Shown: piece by piece, positions 52,808 to 64,000 of the stretch
Layout: every line of letters begins with the position of its first letter
Position numbering within the stretch: the first letter of the stretch is position 1
NCBI GenBank assembly: GCA_026120185.1
Contig: JANUWF010001684.1
Location: forward strand, 1-64,000
DNA: 64,000 nucleotides
Source: Voacanga thouarsii
Lineage: Eukaryota; Streptophyta; Magnoliopsida; Gentianales; Apocynaceae
Direction: 5' to 3'
The notes under the pieces: model-generated
The model's input: the letters and a program-made list of their open reading frames with translations, nothing else
Databases searched by the model: none
What the model was told of the DNA's origin: nothing
Position numbers and translations under genes: made by a program

Positions 52808-54832
52808 GCATCATACGTGGCTTCTATTGGTAAACCATCATCGCAACGAACTGAATGGTTGCCTAATCATGTTTATATAGACGCCCGATATACTTAGCAC
52901 ACAATTCTTATCAAAAGATCCTGAGGACAATGTACATTTTAAACCATTAAGCTTAAACCCCTGCAGTGCAAAATCCAAGTCTTACATTGCAGGTATCTCA
53001 AACAAAATTCATATCAAAAGAATTCAGTGAAAAAATATATGCAAAATTCATAATTCCTCATCTCTAATAGACAATCTATAACATAATAGAGATAGAAAAC
53101 AACAATTTGGTATTGAATCTGATTTTAGCATTTTTTATTGATTTAGCACATTACTTAAGTTTTTTTTGGCTTTGGATTCTGTACAAATCTGTTAATACTT
53201 TCATGACATTGTGCATCATACGTGGCTTTTGATGGTAAACCATCGTCGTAAAACACCAAATGGTTGCCCAATCATGTTCATATAGACGCCCGATATACTT
53301 AGCACACAATTCATATCAAAAGATCCTAAGGACAATGTCCATTTTAAACCATTAAGCTTAAACCCCTGCAACGCAAAGTCCAAGTCTTACACTGCAAGTT
53401 TCTCTAACAAAATTCATATCAAAAGAATTCAGTGAAAAAATATATGCAAAATTCATAATTCCTCATCTATAACAGACAATCTATAACAAATTAGAGATAG
53501 AAAACAACATTTTGGTTTTGCATCTGATTTTAGTATTTTTTATTGATTTAGCACATTACATAAGCTTTTTCTGGTTTTGGATTCTGTACAAATCTGTAAA
53601 TACTTTCATGACATTGTGCATCATACGTGGCTTCTGATTGTAAACCATCATAGCAAAACACTGAATGGTTGCCTAATCATGTCTATATAGACGCCCGATA
53701 TACTTGGCATACAATTCTTATCAAAATATCCTAAGGACAATGTCCATTTTAAACAATTAAGCTTAAACCCCTGCAGTGCAAAATCCAAGTCTTACACTGC
53801 ATGTTTCTCTAACAAAATTCATATCAAAAGAATTCAGTGAAAAAATATATGCAAAAATCATAATTCCTCATCTCTAATAGACAATCTATAACATAGTAGA
53901 GATAGAAAACAACAATTTGGTTTTGTATTTGATTTTAGTATTTTTTATTGATTTAGCACATTACTTAAGTTTTTTTTTCGCTTTGGATTCTGTACAAATC
54001 TGTTAATACTTTCATTACATTCTGCATCATACGTGGGCTTCATTTGGTAAACCATCGACGCAAAACACCGAATAGTTGCCCAATCATGTTTATATAGACA
54101 CCCGATATACTTAGCACACAATTCATATCAAAAGATCCTAAGGACAATGTCCATTTTAAACCATTAAGACTAAACCCCTGCAGTGCAAAGTCCAAGTCTT
54201 ACCGTGCAAGTTTCTCTAACAAAATTCATATCAAAAGAATTCAGTGAAAAAATATATGCAAAATTCATAATTCCTCATCTCTAATAGACAATCTATAACG
54301 TAATGGAGATAGAAAACAGCAATTTGGTTTTGCATCTGATTTTAGTATTTTTTATTGTTTTAGGACATTACTTAAGCTTTTTCTGGCTTTGGATTCTGTA
54401 CAAATCTGTAAATACTTTATGACATTGTGCATCATACGTGGCTTCTGATTGTAAACCATCATCGCAAAACACTGAATGGTTGCCTAATCATGTTTATATA
54501 GACGCCCGATATACTTGGCACACAATTCTTATCAAAATATCCTAAGGACAATGTCCATTTTAAACTATTAAGCTTAAACCCCTGCAGTGCAAAATCCAAG
54601 TCTTACACTGCAAGTTTCTCTAACAAAATTCATATCAAAAGAATTCAGTGAAAAAATATATGCAAAATTCATAATTCCTCATCTCTAATAGACAATCTAT
54701 AACATTATAGAGATAGAAAACAACAATTTGGTTTTGAATCTGATTTTAGCATTTTTTATTGATTTAGCACATTACTTAAGTTTTTTTGGCTTTGGATTCT
54801 GTACAAATCTGTTAATACTTTCATGACATTGT

Positions 54833-55246
54833 GCATCATACGTGGCTTTTGATGGTAAACCATCGTCGTAAAACACCGAATGGTTGACCAATCATGTTTA
54901 TATAGACGCCCGATATACTTAGCACACAATTCATATCAAAAGATCCTATGGACAATGTCCATTTTAAAACATTAAGCTTAAACCCCTGCAGTGCAAAATC
55001 CAAGTCTTACATTGCAAGTTTCTCTAACAAAATTCATATCAAAAGAATTCAGTGAAAAAATATATGCAAAATTCATAATTCCTCATCTCTAATAGATAAT
55101 CTATAACATAATAGAGATAGAAAACAACAATTTGGTTTTGCATCTGATTTTAGTATTTTTTATTGATTTAGCACATTACTTAAGTTTTTTTTTTTTTTTT
55201 TTGCTTTAGATTCTGTACAAATCTGTTTATACTCTCATGACATTGT
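54833..55246. repeat. Mosaic unit: family-2 Q head, family-1 F body, W-like end
   Basis: The unit opens as Q (GGCTTTTGATGG, CGTCGTAAAACACC) with a private GGTTGACC. At 54948-54972 it carries CCTATGGAC and TTTTAAAACATTAAGC. Those two words together otherwise mark only type F of family 1 (16712, 22833, 27728, 33029, 38191). It ends with a W-like T18 tract at about 55185-55202 and GCTTTAGATTC. This is the clearest case of family-1 sequence inside family-2 territory. Confidence 0.75.
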
Positions 55247-56876
55247 GCATCATACGTGGCTTTTGATGGTAAACCATCGTCGTAAAACACCAAATGGTTG
55301 TCCAATCATGTTTATATAGACGCCCGATATACTTAGCACACAATTCATATCAAAAGATCCTAAGGACAATGTCCATTTTAAACCATTAAGCGTAAACCCC
55401 TGCAACGCAAAGTCCAAGTCTTACACTGCAAGTTTCTCTAACAAAATTCATATCAAAAGAATTCAGTGAAAAAATATATGCAAAATTCATAATTCCTCAT
55501 CTCTAATAGACAATCTATAACATTATAGAGATAGAAAACAACAATTTGGTTTTGAATCTGATTTTAGCATTTTTTATTGATTTAGCACATTACTTAAGTT
55601 TTTTTTGGCTTTGGATTCTGTACAAATCTGTTAATACTTTCATGACATTGTGCATCATACGTGGCTTTTGATGGTAAACCATCGTCGTAAAACACCGAAT
55701 GGTTGCCCAATCATGTTTATATAGACGCCCGATATACTTAGCATACAATTCATATCAAAAGATCCTAAGGACAATGTCCATTTTAAACCATTAAGCTTAA
55801 ACCCCTGCAGTACAAAGTCCAAGTCATACATTGCCAGTTTCTCAAACCAAATTCATATCAAAAGAATTCAGTGAAAAAATATATGCAAAATTCATAATTC
55901 CTCATCTCTAATAGTTAATCTATAACATAATAGAGATAGAAAACAACAATTTGGTTTTGCATCTGATTTTAGTATTTTTTATTGATTTAGCACATTACTT
56001 AAGTTTTTTTTTTTTTTTGCTTTAGATTCTGTACAAATCTGTTTATACTCTCATGACATTGTGCATCATATGTGGGCTTCTGATGGTAAACCATCGTCAC
56101 AAAACACCGAATGGTTGCCCAATCATGTATAAATAGACGCCCGATATACTTAGCACACATTTCATATCAAAAGATCCTAATGACAATGTCCATTTTAAAC
56201 CATTAAGCTTAAACCCCTGCAGTGCAAAGTCCAAGTCTTACATTGCAAGTTTCTCTAACAAAATTCAAATCAAAAGAATTCAGTGAAAAAGTATAAGCAA
56301 AATTCATAATTCCTCATCTCTAATAGACAATCTATAAAATAATAGGGATAGAAAACAACAATTTGGTTTTGTATTTGATTTTAGTTTTTTTTATTGATTT
56401 AGCACATTACTTAAGTTTTTTTTTCGCTTTGGATTCTGTACAAATCTGTTAATACTTTCATGACATTGTGCATCATACGTGGGCTTCTATTGGTAAACCA
56501 TCAACGCAAAACACCGAATAGTTGCCCAATCATGTTTATATAGACACCCGATATACTTAGCACACAATTCATATCAAAAGATCCTAAGGACAATGTCCAT
56601 TTTAAACCATTAAGCCTAAACCCCTGCAGTGCAAAGTCCAAGTCTTACATTGCAAGTTTCTCTAACAAAATTCATATCAAAAGAATTCAGTGAAAAAATA
56701 TATACAAAATTCATAATTCCTCATCTCTAATAGACAATCTATAACGTAATAGAGATAGAAAACAACAATTTGGTTTTGCCTCTGATTTTAGTATTTTTTA
56801 TTGATTTAGCACATTACTTAAGTTTTCTTTTTGCTTCGGATACTGTAGAAATCTGTTAATTATTTCATGACATCGT

Positions 56877-57269
56877 GCATCTGATGGTAAACCATCGACG
56901 CAAAACACCGAATGGTTGCCCAATCATGTTTATATAGACGCCCGATATACTTAGCACACAATTCTTATCAAAATATCCTAAGGACAATGTCCATTTTAAA
57001 CCATTAAGCTTAAACCCCGGCAGTGCAAAATCCAAGTCTTACATTGCAAGTTTCTCTAACAAAATTCTTATCAAAAGAATTCAGTGAAAAAATATATGCA
57101 AAATTAATAATTCCTCATCTCTAATAGACAATCTATAACATCATAGAGATAGAAAAAAGCAATTTGGTTTTGATTCTGATTTTAGCATTTTTTTATTGAT
57201 TTAGCACATTACTTAAATTTTTTTGGCTTTGGATTCTGTACAAATCTGTTAATACTTTCATGACAATAT
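56877..57269. repeat. Short unit missing 13-14 bp at its phase mark
   Basis: Spacing to the next mark is 393 bp. The text reads CGTGCATCTGATGG, whereas neighbours read GTGCATCATACGTGGGCTTCTGATGG-like sequence, so ATACGTGGGCTTC or an equivalent stretch is gone. The repeated CATC/TTC sequence at the ends fits a short-homology deletion. The T tract is also interrupted by a C (TTTTCTTTTTG). The left side resembles Y and R; the tail (AAATTAATAATTCC) is R. Confidence 0.87.
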
Positions 57270-59716
57270 GCATCATACGTGGGCATCTGATGGTAAACCA
57301 TCGTCGCAAAAGACCGAATGGTTGCCCAATCATGTTTATTTAGACGCCCGATATACTTAGCACACAATTCATATCAAAAGATCCTAAGGACAATGTCCAT
57401 TTTAAACCATTAAGCTTAAACCCCTGCAGTGCAAAGTCAAAGTCTTACTCTGCAAGTTTCTCTAACAAAATTCATATAAAAAGAATTCAGTGAAAAAATA
57501 TATGCAAAATTGATAATTCCTCATCTGTAATAGACAATCTATAACATAATAGAGATAGAAAACAGCAATTTGGTTTTGCATCTGATTTTAGTATTTTTTT
57601 TTGATTTAGCACATTACTTAAGTTTTTTTTTTACTTCGGATTCTGTACAAATCTGTTAATTATTTCATGACATTGTGCATCATACGTGGGCCTCTAATGG
57701 TAAACCATCGATGCATAACACCGAATGGTTGCCCAATCATGTTTATATGGACGCCCGATATACTTAGCACACAATTCATATCAAAAGATCCTAAGGACAA
57801 TGTCCATTTTAAACCATTAAGCTTAAACCCCTGCAGTGCAAAGTCCAAGTCTTACATTGCAACTTTTTCTAACAAAATTCATATCAAAAGAATTTAGTGA
57901 AAAAATATATGCAAAATTCATAGTTCCTCATCTCTAATAGATAATCTATAACGTAATAGAGATAGAAAACAACAATTTGGTTTTGCATCAAATTTTAGTA
58001 TTTTTTTTATTGATTTAGCACAATACTTAAGTTATTTTTGGCTTTGGATTCTGTACAAATCTGTTAATACTTTCATGACATTGTGCATCATACGTGGGCT
58101 TCTGATGGTAAACCATCGTCGCAAAACACCGAATGGTTGGCCAATAATGTTTATTTAGACGCCCGATATACTTAGCACACAATTCATATCAAAAGATCCT
58201 AAGGACAATGTCCATTTTAAACCATTAAGCTTAAACCCCGGCAATGCAAAGTCCAAGTCTTACACTGCAAGTTTCTCTAACAAAATTCATATCAAAAGAA
58301 TTCAGTGAAAAAATATATGCAAAATTCATAATTCCTCATCTCTAATAGACAATCTATAACATATTAGAGATAGAAAACAACATTTTGGTTTTGCATCTAA
58401 TTTTGGTATTTTTTATTGATTTAGCACATTATTTAAGCTTTTTCTAGCTTTGGATTCTGTACAAATCTGTAAATACTTTCGTGACACTGTGCATCATACG
58501 TGGCTTCTGATTGTAAACCATCATCATAAAAACACTGAATGGTTGCCCAATCATGTTTATATAGACGCCCGATATACTTAACACACAATTTATATCAAAA
58601 GATCCTAAGGACAATGTCCATTTTAAACCATAAAGCAAAAACCCCTGCAAGTACAAAGTCCAAGTCTTACATTGCCGTTCTCTAACAAAATTAGTATCAA
58701 AAGAATTCAGTGAAAAAATATATGCAAAATTCGTAATTCCTCATCTCTAATAGATAATCTATAACATAATAGAGATAGAAAACAACAATTTGGTTTTGCA
58801 TCTTATTTTAGTATTTTTTATTGATTTACCACATTACTTAAGTTTTTTTTTTTTTTTGCTTTAGATTCTGTACAAATCGTTAATACTCTCATGACATTGT
58901 GCATCATATGTGGGCTTCTGATGTAAACCATCGTCGCAAAACACCGAATGGTTGCCCAATCATGTTTAAAAAGACGCCCGATATACTTAGCACACAATTC
59001 ATATCAAAAGATCCTAATGACAATGTCCATTTTAAATCATTAAGCTTAAACCCCTGCAGTGCAATGTCCAAGTCTTACATTGCAAGTTTCTCTAACAAAA
59101 TTCAAATCAAAAGAATTCAGTGAAAAAGTATAAGCAAAATTCATAATTCCTCATCTCTAATAGACAATCTATCACATAATAGAGATAGAAAACAACAATT
59201 TGGTTTTGTATTTGATTTTAGTATTTTTTTTTTTTTGATTTAGCACATTACTTAATTTTTTTTTCGCTTTGGATTCTGTACAAATCTGTTAATACTTTCA
59301 TGACATTGTGCATCATACGTGGGCTTCTATTGGTAAACCATCGACGCAAAACACCGAATAGTTGCCCAATCATGTTTATATAGACACCCAATATACTTAG
59401 CACACAATTCATATCAAAAGGTACTAAGGATAATGTCCATTTTAAACCATTAAGCCTAAACCCCTGCAGTGCAAAGTCCAAGTCTTACATTGCAAGTTTC
59501 TCTAACAAAATTCATATCAAAAGAATTCAGTGAAAAAATATTTGCAAAATTCATAATTCCTCATCTCTAATAGACAATCTATAACGTAATAGAGATAGAA
59601 AACAGCAATTTGGTTTTGCATCTGATTTTAGTATTTTTTATTGATTTAGCACATTACTTAAGTTTTTTTTTTGCTTCGGATACTGTACAAATCTGTTAAT
59701 TATTTCATGACATCGT

Positions 59717-59838
59717 GCATCATACGTGGGCTTCTGATGGTAAACCATCGACGCAAAACACCGAATGGTTGCCCAATAATGTTTTTTTTTTTTTGCTTTG
59801 GATTCTGTATAAATCATTAATACTTGTCATGACATTGT
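59717..59838. repeat. Truncated Y unit, fourth copy
   Basis: This 122 bp unit has the same CCAATAATG-to-T-tract junction (about T14). The next unit shows AAATCATTAATACTTGTCATG in place of the usual AAATCTGTTAATACTTTCATG, so two private changes lie right beside it. Confidence 0.92.
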
Positions 59839-62278
59839 GCATCATACGTGGCTTCTATTGGTAAACCATCATCGCAACGAACTGAATGGTTGCCTAATCA
59901 TGTTTATATAGACGCCCGATATACTTAGCACACAATTCTTATCAAAAGATCCTGAGGACAATGTACATTTTAAACCATTAAGCTTAAACCCCTGCAGTGC
60001 AAAATCCAAGTCTTACATTGCAAGTATCTCAAACAAAATTCATATCAAAAGAATTCAGTGAAAAAATATATGCAAAATTCATAATTCCTCATCTCTAATA
60101 GACAATCTATAACATAATAGAGATAGAAAACAACAATTTGGTTTTGAATCTGATTTTAGCATTTTGGATTGATTTAGCACATTACTTAAGTTTTTTTTGG
60201 CTTTGGATTATGTACAAATCTGTTAATACTTTCATGACATTGTGCATCATACGTGGCTTTTGATGGTAAACCATCGTCGTAAAACACCAAATGGTTGCCC
60301 AATCATGTTTATATAGACGCCCGATATACTTAGCACACAATTCATATCAAAAGATCCTAAGGACAATGTCCATTTTAAACCATTAAGCTTAAACCCCTGC
60401 AACGCAAAGTCCAAGTCTTACACTGCAAGTTTCTCTAACAAAATTCATATCAAAAGAATTCAGTGAAAAAATATATGCAAAATTCATAATTCCTCATCTA
60501 TAACAGACAATCTATAACAAATTAGAGATAGAAAACAACATTTTGGTTTTGCATATGATTTTAGTATTTTTTATTGATTTAGCACATTACATAAGCTTTT
60601 TCTGGTTTTGGATTCTGTACAAATCTGTAAATACTTTCATGACATTGTGCATCATACGTGGCTTCTGATTGTAAACCATCATAGCAAAACACTGAATGGT
60701 TGCCTAATCATGTCTATATAGACGCCCGATATACTTGGCATACAATTCTTATCAAAATATCCTAAGGACAAAGTCCATTTGAAACAATTAAGCTTAAACC
60801 CCTGCAGTGCAAAATCCAAGTCTTACACTGCATGTTTCTCTAACAAAATTCATATCAAAAGAATTCAGTGAAAAAATATATGCAAAATTCATAATTCCTC
60901 ATCTCTAATAGACAATCTAGAATATAATAGAGATAGAAAACAGCAATTTGGTTTTGAATCTGATTTTAGCATTTTTTATTGATTTAGCACATTACTTAAG
61001 TTTTTTTTGGCTTTGGATTCTGTACAAATCTGTTAATACTTTCAAGACATTGTGCATCATACGTGCTTTTGATGGTAAACCATCGTCGCAAAACACCGAA
61101 TGGTTGCCCAATCATGTTTATATAGACGCCCGTTATACTTAGCACACATTTCATATCAAAAGATCCTAAGGACAATGTCCATTTCAAACCATTAAGCTTA
61201 AACCCCTGCAATGCAAAGTCCAAGTCTTACATTGCAAGTTTCTCTAACAAAATTCATATCAAAAGAATTCAGTGAAAAAATATATGCAAAATTCATAGTT
61301 CCTTCTCTCTAATAGATAATCTATAACGTAATGGAGCTAGAAAACAACAATTTGGTTTTACATCAAATTTTAGTATTTGTTTTTATAGATTTAGCACATT
61401 ACTTATGTTTTTTTTGGCTTTGGATTCTGTACAAATCTGTTAATACTTTCATGACATTGTGCATCATACGTGGGCTTCTGATGGTAAACCATCGTCGCAA
61501 AACACCGAATGGTTGGCCAATCATGTTTATTTAGACGCCCGATATACTTAGCACACAATTCATATCAAAAGATCCTAAGGACAATGTCCATTTTAAACCA
61601 TTAAGCTTAAACCCCGGCAATGCAAAGTCCAAGTCTTACACTGCAAGTTTCTCTAACAAAATTCGTATCAAAAGAATTCAGTGAAAAATATATGCAAAAT
61701 TCATAATTCCTCATCTCTAATAGACAATCTATAACATATTAGAGATAGAAAACAACATTTTGGTTTTGCATCTAATTTTGGTATTTTTTATTGATTTAGC
61801 ACATTATTTAAGCTTTTTCTAGCTTTGGATTCTGTACAAATCTGTAAATACTTTCGTGACACTGTGCATCATACGTGGCTTCTGATTGTAAACCATCATC
61901 GCAAAAACACTGAATGGTTGCCCAATCATGTTTATATAGACGCCCGATATACTTAACACACAATTTATATCAAAAGATCCTAAGGACAATGTCCATTTTA
62001 AACCATAAAGCAAAAACCCCTGCAGTACAAAGTCCAAGTCTTACATTGCCAGTTTCTCTAACAAAATTAGTATCAAAAGAATTCAGTGAAAAAATATATG
62101 CAAAATTCGTAATTCCTCATCTCTAATAGATAATCTATAACATAATAGAGATAGAAAACAACAATTTGGTTTTGCATCTTATTTTAGTATTTTTTATTGA
62201 TTTACCACATTACTTAAGTTTTTTTTTTTTTTTTGCTTTAGATTCTGTACAAATCTGTTAATACTCTCATGACATTGT

Positions 62279-62514
62279 GCATCATATGTGGGCTTCTGAT
62301 GTAAACCATCGTCGCAAAACACCGAATGGTTGCCCAATCATGTTTAAATAGACGCCCGATATACTTAGCACACAATTCATATCAAAAGATCCTAATGACA
62401 ATGTCCATTTGGTTTTGCATCTGATTTTAGTATTTTTTATTGATTTAGCACATTACTTAAGTTTTTTTTGGCTTTGGATTCTGTACAAATCTGTTAATAC
62501 TTTCATGACATTGT
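62279..62514. repeat. Truncated W unit (236 bp)
   Basis: Spacing to the next mark is 236 bp. The join at 62403-62415 reads AATGTCCATTTGGTTTTGCATC, fusing GTCCATTTT to AATTTGGTTTTG across the shared ATTT. About 170 bp are missing, including the HindIII and EcoRI motifs. The intact W units at 43078, 47676, 51870 and 58901 keep this stretch. It is private to this copy. Confidence 0.92.
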
Positions 62515-63729
62515 GCATCATACGTGGCTTTTGATGGTAAACCATCGTCGTAAAACACCAAATGGTTGCCCAATCATGTTTATATAGACGCCCGATATAC
62601 TTAGCACACAATTCATATCAAAAGATCCTAAGGACAATGTCCATTTTAAACCATTAAGCTTAAACCCCTGCAACGCAAAGTCCAAGTCTTACACTGCAAG
62701 TTTCTCTAACAAAATTCATATCAAAAGAATTCAGTGAAAAAATATATGCAAAATTCATAATTCCTCATCTATAACAGACAATCTATAACAAATTAGAGAT
62801 AGAAAACAACATTTTGGTTTTGCATATGATTTTAGTATTTTTTATTGATTTAGCACATTACATAAGCTTTTTCTGGTTTTGGATTCTGTACAAATCTGTA
62901 AATACTTTCATGACATTGTGCATCCTACGTGGCTTCTGATTGTAAACCATCATAGCAAAACAATGAATGGTTGCCTAATCATGTCTATATAGACGCCCGA
63001 TATACTTGGCATACAATTCTTATCAAAATATCCTAAGGACAATGTCCATTTTTAACAATTAAGCTTAAACCCCTGCAGTGCAAAATCCAAGTCTTACACT
63101 GCATGTTTCTCTAACAAAATTCATATCAAAAGAATTCAGTGAAAAAATATATGCAAAATTCATAATTCCTCATCTCTAATAGACAATCTAGAATATAATA
63201 GAGATAGAAAACAGCAATTTGGTTTTGAATCTGATTTTAGCATTTTTTATTGATTTAGCACATTACTTAAGTTTTTTTGGCTTTGGATTCTGTACAAATC
63301 TGTTAATACTTTCATGACATTGTGCATCATACGTGGCTTTTGATGGTAAACCATCGTCGCAAAACACCGAATGGTTGCTCAATCATGTTTATATAGACGC
63401 CCGATATACTTAGCACACAATTCATATCAAAAGATCCTAAGGACAATGTCCATTTTAAACCATTAAGCTTAAACCCCTGCAGTACAAAGTCCAAGTCTTA
63501 CGTTGCCAATTTCTATAACAAAATTCATATCAAAAGAATTCAGTGAAAAAATATATGCAAAATTCATAATTCCTCATCTCTAATAGATAATCTATAACAT
63601 AATAGAGATAGAAAACAAAAATTTGGTTTTGCATCTGATTTTAGTATTTTTTTATTGATTTAGCACATTACTTAAGCTTTTTTTAGCTTTGGATTCTGTA
63701 CAAATCTGTAAATACTTTCATGACATTGT

Positions 63730-64000
63730 GCATCGTACGTGGCTTCTGATTGTAAACCATCATCGAAAAACACTGAATGGTTGCCAAATCACGTTTATAT
63801 AGACGCCTGATATACTTAGCACACAATTCATATCAAAATATCCTAAGGACAATGTCCATTTTAAACCCTTAAGCTTAAACCCCTGCAAAATCCAAGTCTT
63901 ACAATGCAAGTTTCTCTAACAAAATTCATATCAAAAGAATTCTGTGAAAAAATATATGCAAAATTCATAATTCCTCATCTCTAATAGACAATCTATAACG
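63730..64000. repeat. Last unit (partial), same subtype as the first unit of the window
   Basis: It reads GCATCGTACGTGG, CATCATCGAAAAACACTG and TCACGTTTATATAG, as does the unit at position 20. I found no other unit combining these three variants. It is cut by the window end, so the array continues to the right. Confidence 0.85.

Larger units (their letters stand above)
50640..57676. repeat. Family-2 higher-order block 3: 18 marks, 7037 bp
   Basis: Phase marks are 50640, 51050, 51456, 51870, 52277, 52684, 52808, 53213, 53618, 54024, 54429, 54833, 55247, 55652, 56063, 56470, 56877 and 57270. It begins T, U, V, W, X, Y, Z, Q, Za like blocks 1 and 2. Instead of R and S directly, it then carries about eight extra units: X-like (54024), Za-like (54429), Q/F mosaic (54833), W/Q mosaic (55247), Q (55652), W-like (56063), X-like (56470) and a short R/Y-like unit (56877). 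S (57270) follows, and the next T begins block 4. The segment 55652-56876 matches 5316-6539. Confidence 0.83.
1..64000. repeat. Satellite DNA array, ~407 bp unit, spanning the entire window
   Basis: Every part of the window is a copy of one AT-rich unit, all in one orientation. Phase marks (GCATCATACGT or a near variant) recur 161 times; 152 of 160 spacings are 403-417 bp. In order, each unit holds the phase mark, the dyad GATGGTAAACCATC, a CpG-rich stretch around GACGCCCGATATAC, AGCACACAATTC, the near-palindrome GGACAATGTCC, the palindrome TTAAGCTTAA, CTGCAG, TTTCTCTAAC, AAAAGAATTCAGTG, ATTCCTCATCTC, GAGATAGAAAAC, TTTGGTTTTGCATC, ATTGATTTAGCAC, CTTAAG, a T7-T18 tract, then GCTTTGGATTCTGTAC. 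Spacing variation comes mainly from the T tract. No gene, RNA gene or transposon interrupts it. Tandem satellite is certain; chromosomal location (centromeric or other heterochromatin) and species are inferred or unknown. Confidence 0.97.
57677..64000. repeat. Family-2 higher-order block 4, runs off the window
   Basis: Phase marks are 57677, 58085, 58491, 58901, 59310, 59717, 59839, 60244, 60649, 61054, 61461, 61866, 62279, 62515, 62920, 63324 and 63730. The order is T, U, V, W, X, Y, Z, Q, Za, Zb, U, V, W (truncated), Q, Za, Zb and a final unit of the type seen at position 20. Zb units follow the private word AATCTAGAATATAATAG (60913 and 63184). The set Q-Za-Zb at 60244-61460 is repeated at 62515-63729, offset by 2270-2271 bp. 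Confidence 0.83.

Noticed and set aside
1..64000. A CRISPR array, because of the regular spacing and internal dyads.
   Set aside because: Repeat and 'spacer' are not distinguishable: the whole 407 bp unit is conserved, far longer than any CRISPR repeat-spacer pair, and no cas gene is present.
1..64000. Assignment to a named published satellite family or species.
   Set aside because: I do not recognise the unit. A search of satellite and plant repeat databases with a 407 bp consensus would decide it; I will not guess a name.

Overview
The whole 64 kb window is one tandem satellite array. I see no gene, RNA gene, transposon, CRISPR array or unique sequence in it, and the array leaves the window at both ends. 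The unit is about 407 bp and AT-rich (roughly 30% G+C by eye). All copies lie in the same orientation. Using the word GCATCATACGT (or a one- or two-base variant) as a phase mark, I count 161 marks from position 20 to 63730. Of the 160 spacings, 152 are 403-417 bp. The eight exceptions (375, 272, 123, 123, 124, 393, 122 and 236 bp) are deleted units, each with a readable junction. Open reading frames of 60-108 codons occur on both strands, but they recur with the repeat period and are by-products of it.

The host is a eukaryote, most likely a plant. A long, homogeneous, transposon-free satellite with higher-order repeats (HORs) points to a centromeric, pericentromeric or other heterochromatic block. 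A separate hint is that about fifty apparently private errors fall on CTG/CAG trinucleotides and the CTGCAG site. That is what long-read base-calling over CHG-methylated cytosine could produce, and CHG methylation is a plant trait. I cannot name the species or tie the satellite to a published family.

Layout: 1-6.5 kb is a mosaic flank that includes an 810 bp dimer duplication. From 6.5 to 14.7 kb lie shuffled family-1 units with a four-unit duplication. From 14.7 to 39.4 kb, family-1 HOR blocks start at 14679 (15 units), 20797 (12), 25696 (13), 30997 (16 marks) and 37382 (a remnant of about 5). From 39.4 to 41.8 kb a three-unit cassette is duplicated. From 41.8 kb to the end, family-2 HOR blocks start at 41848 (4600 bp), 46448 (4192 bp), 50640 (7037 bp) and 57677 (runs off the end).

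Blocks of one family share unit order and private variants. They differ by whole-unit losses, gains and fusions at homologous positions, the signature of unequal exchange. Several junctions are inherited by more than one block, so the order of some events can be read. No novel enzymatic or defence system is present; the interest lies in the satellite's architecture and in the CTG/CAG anomaly.
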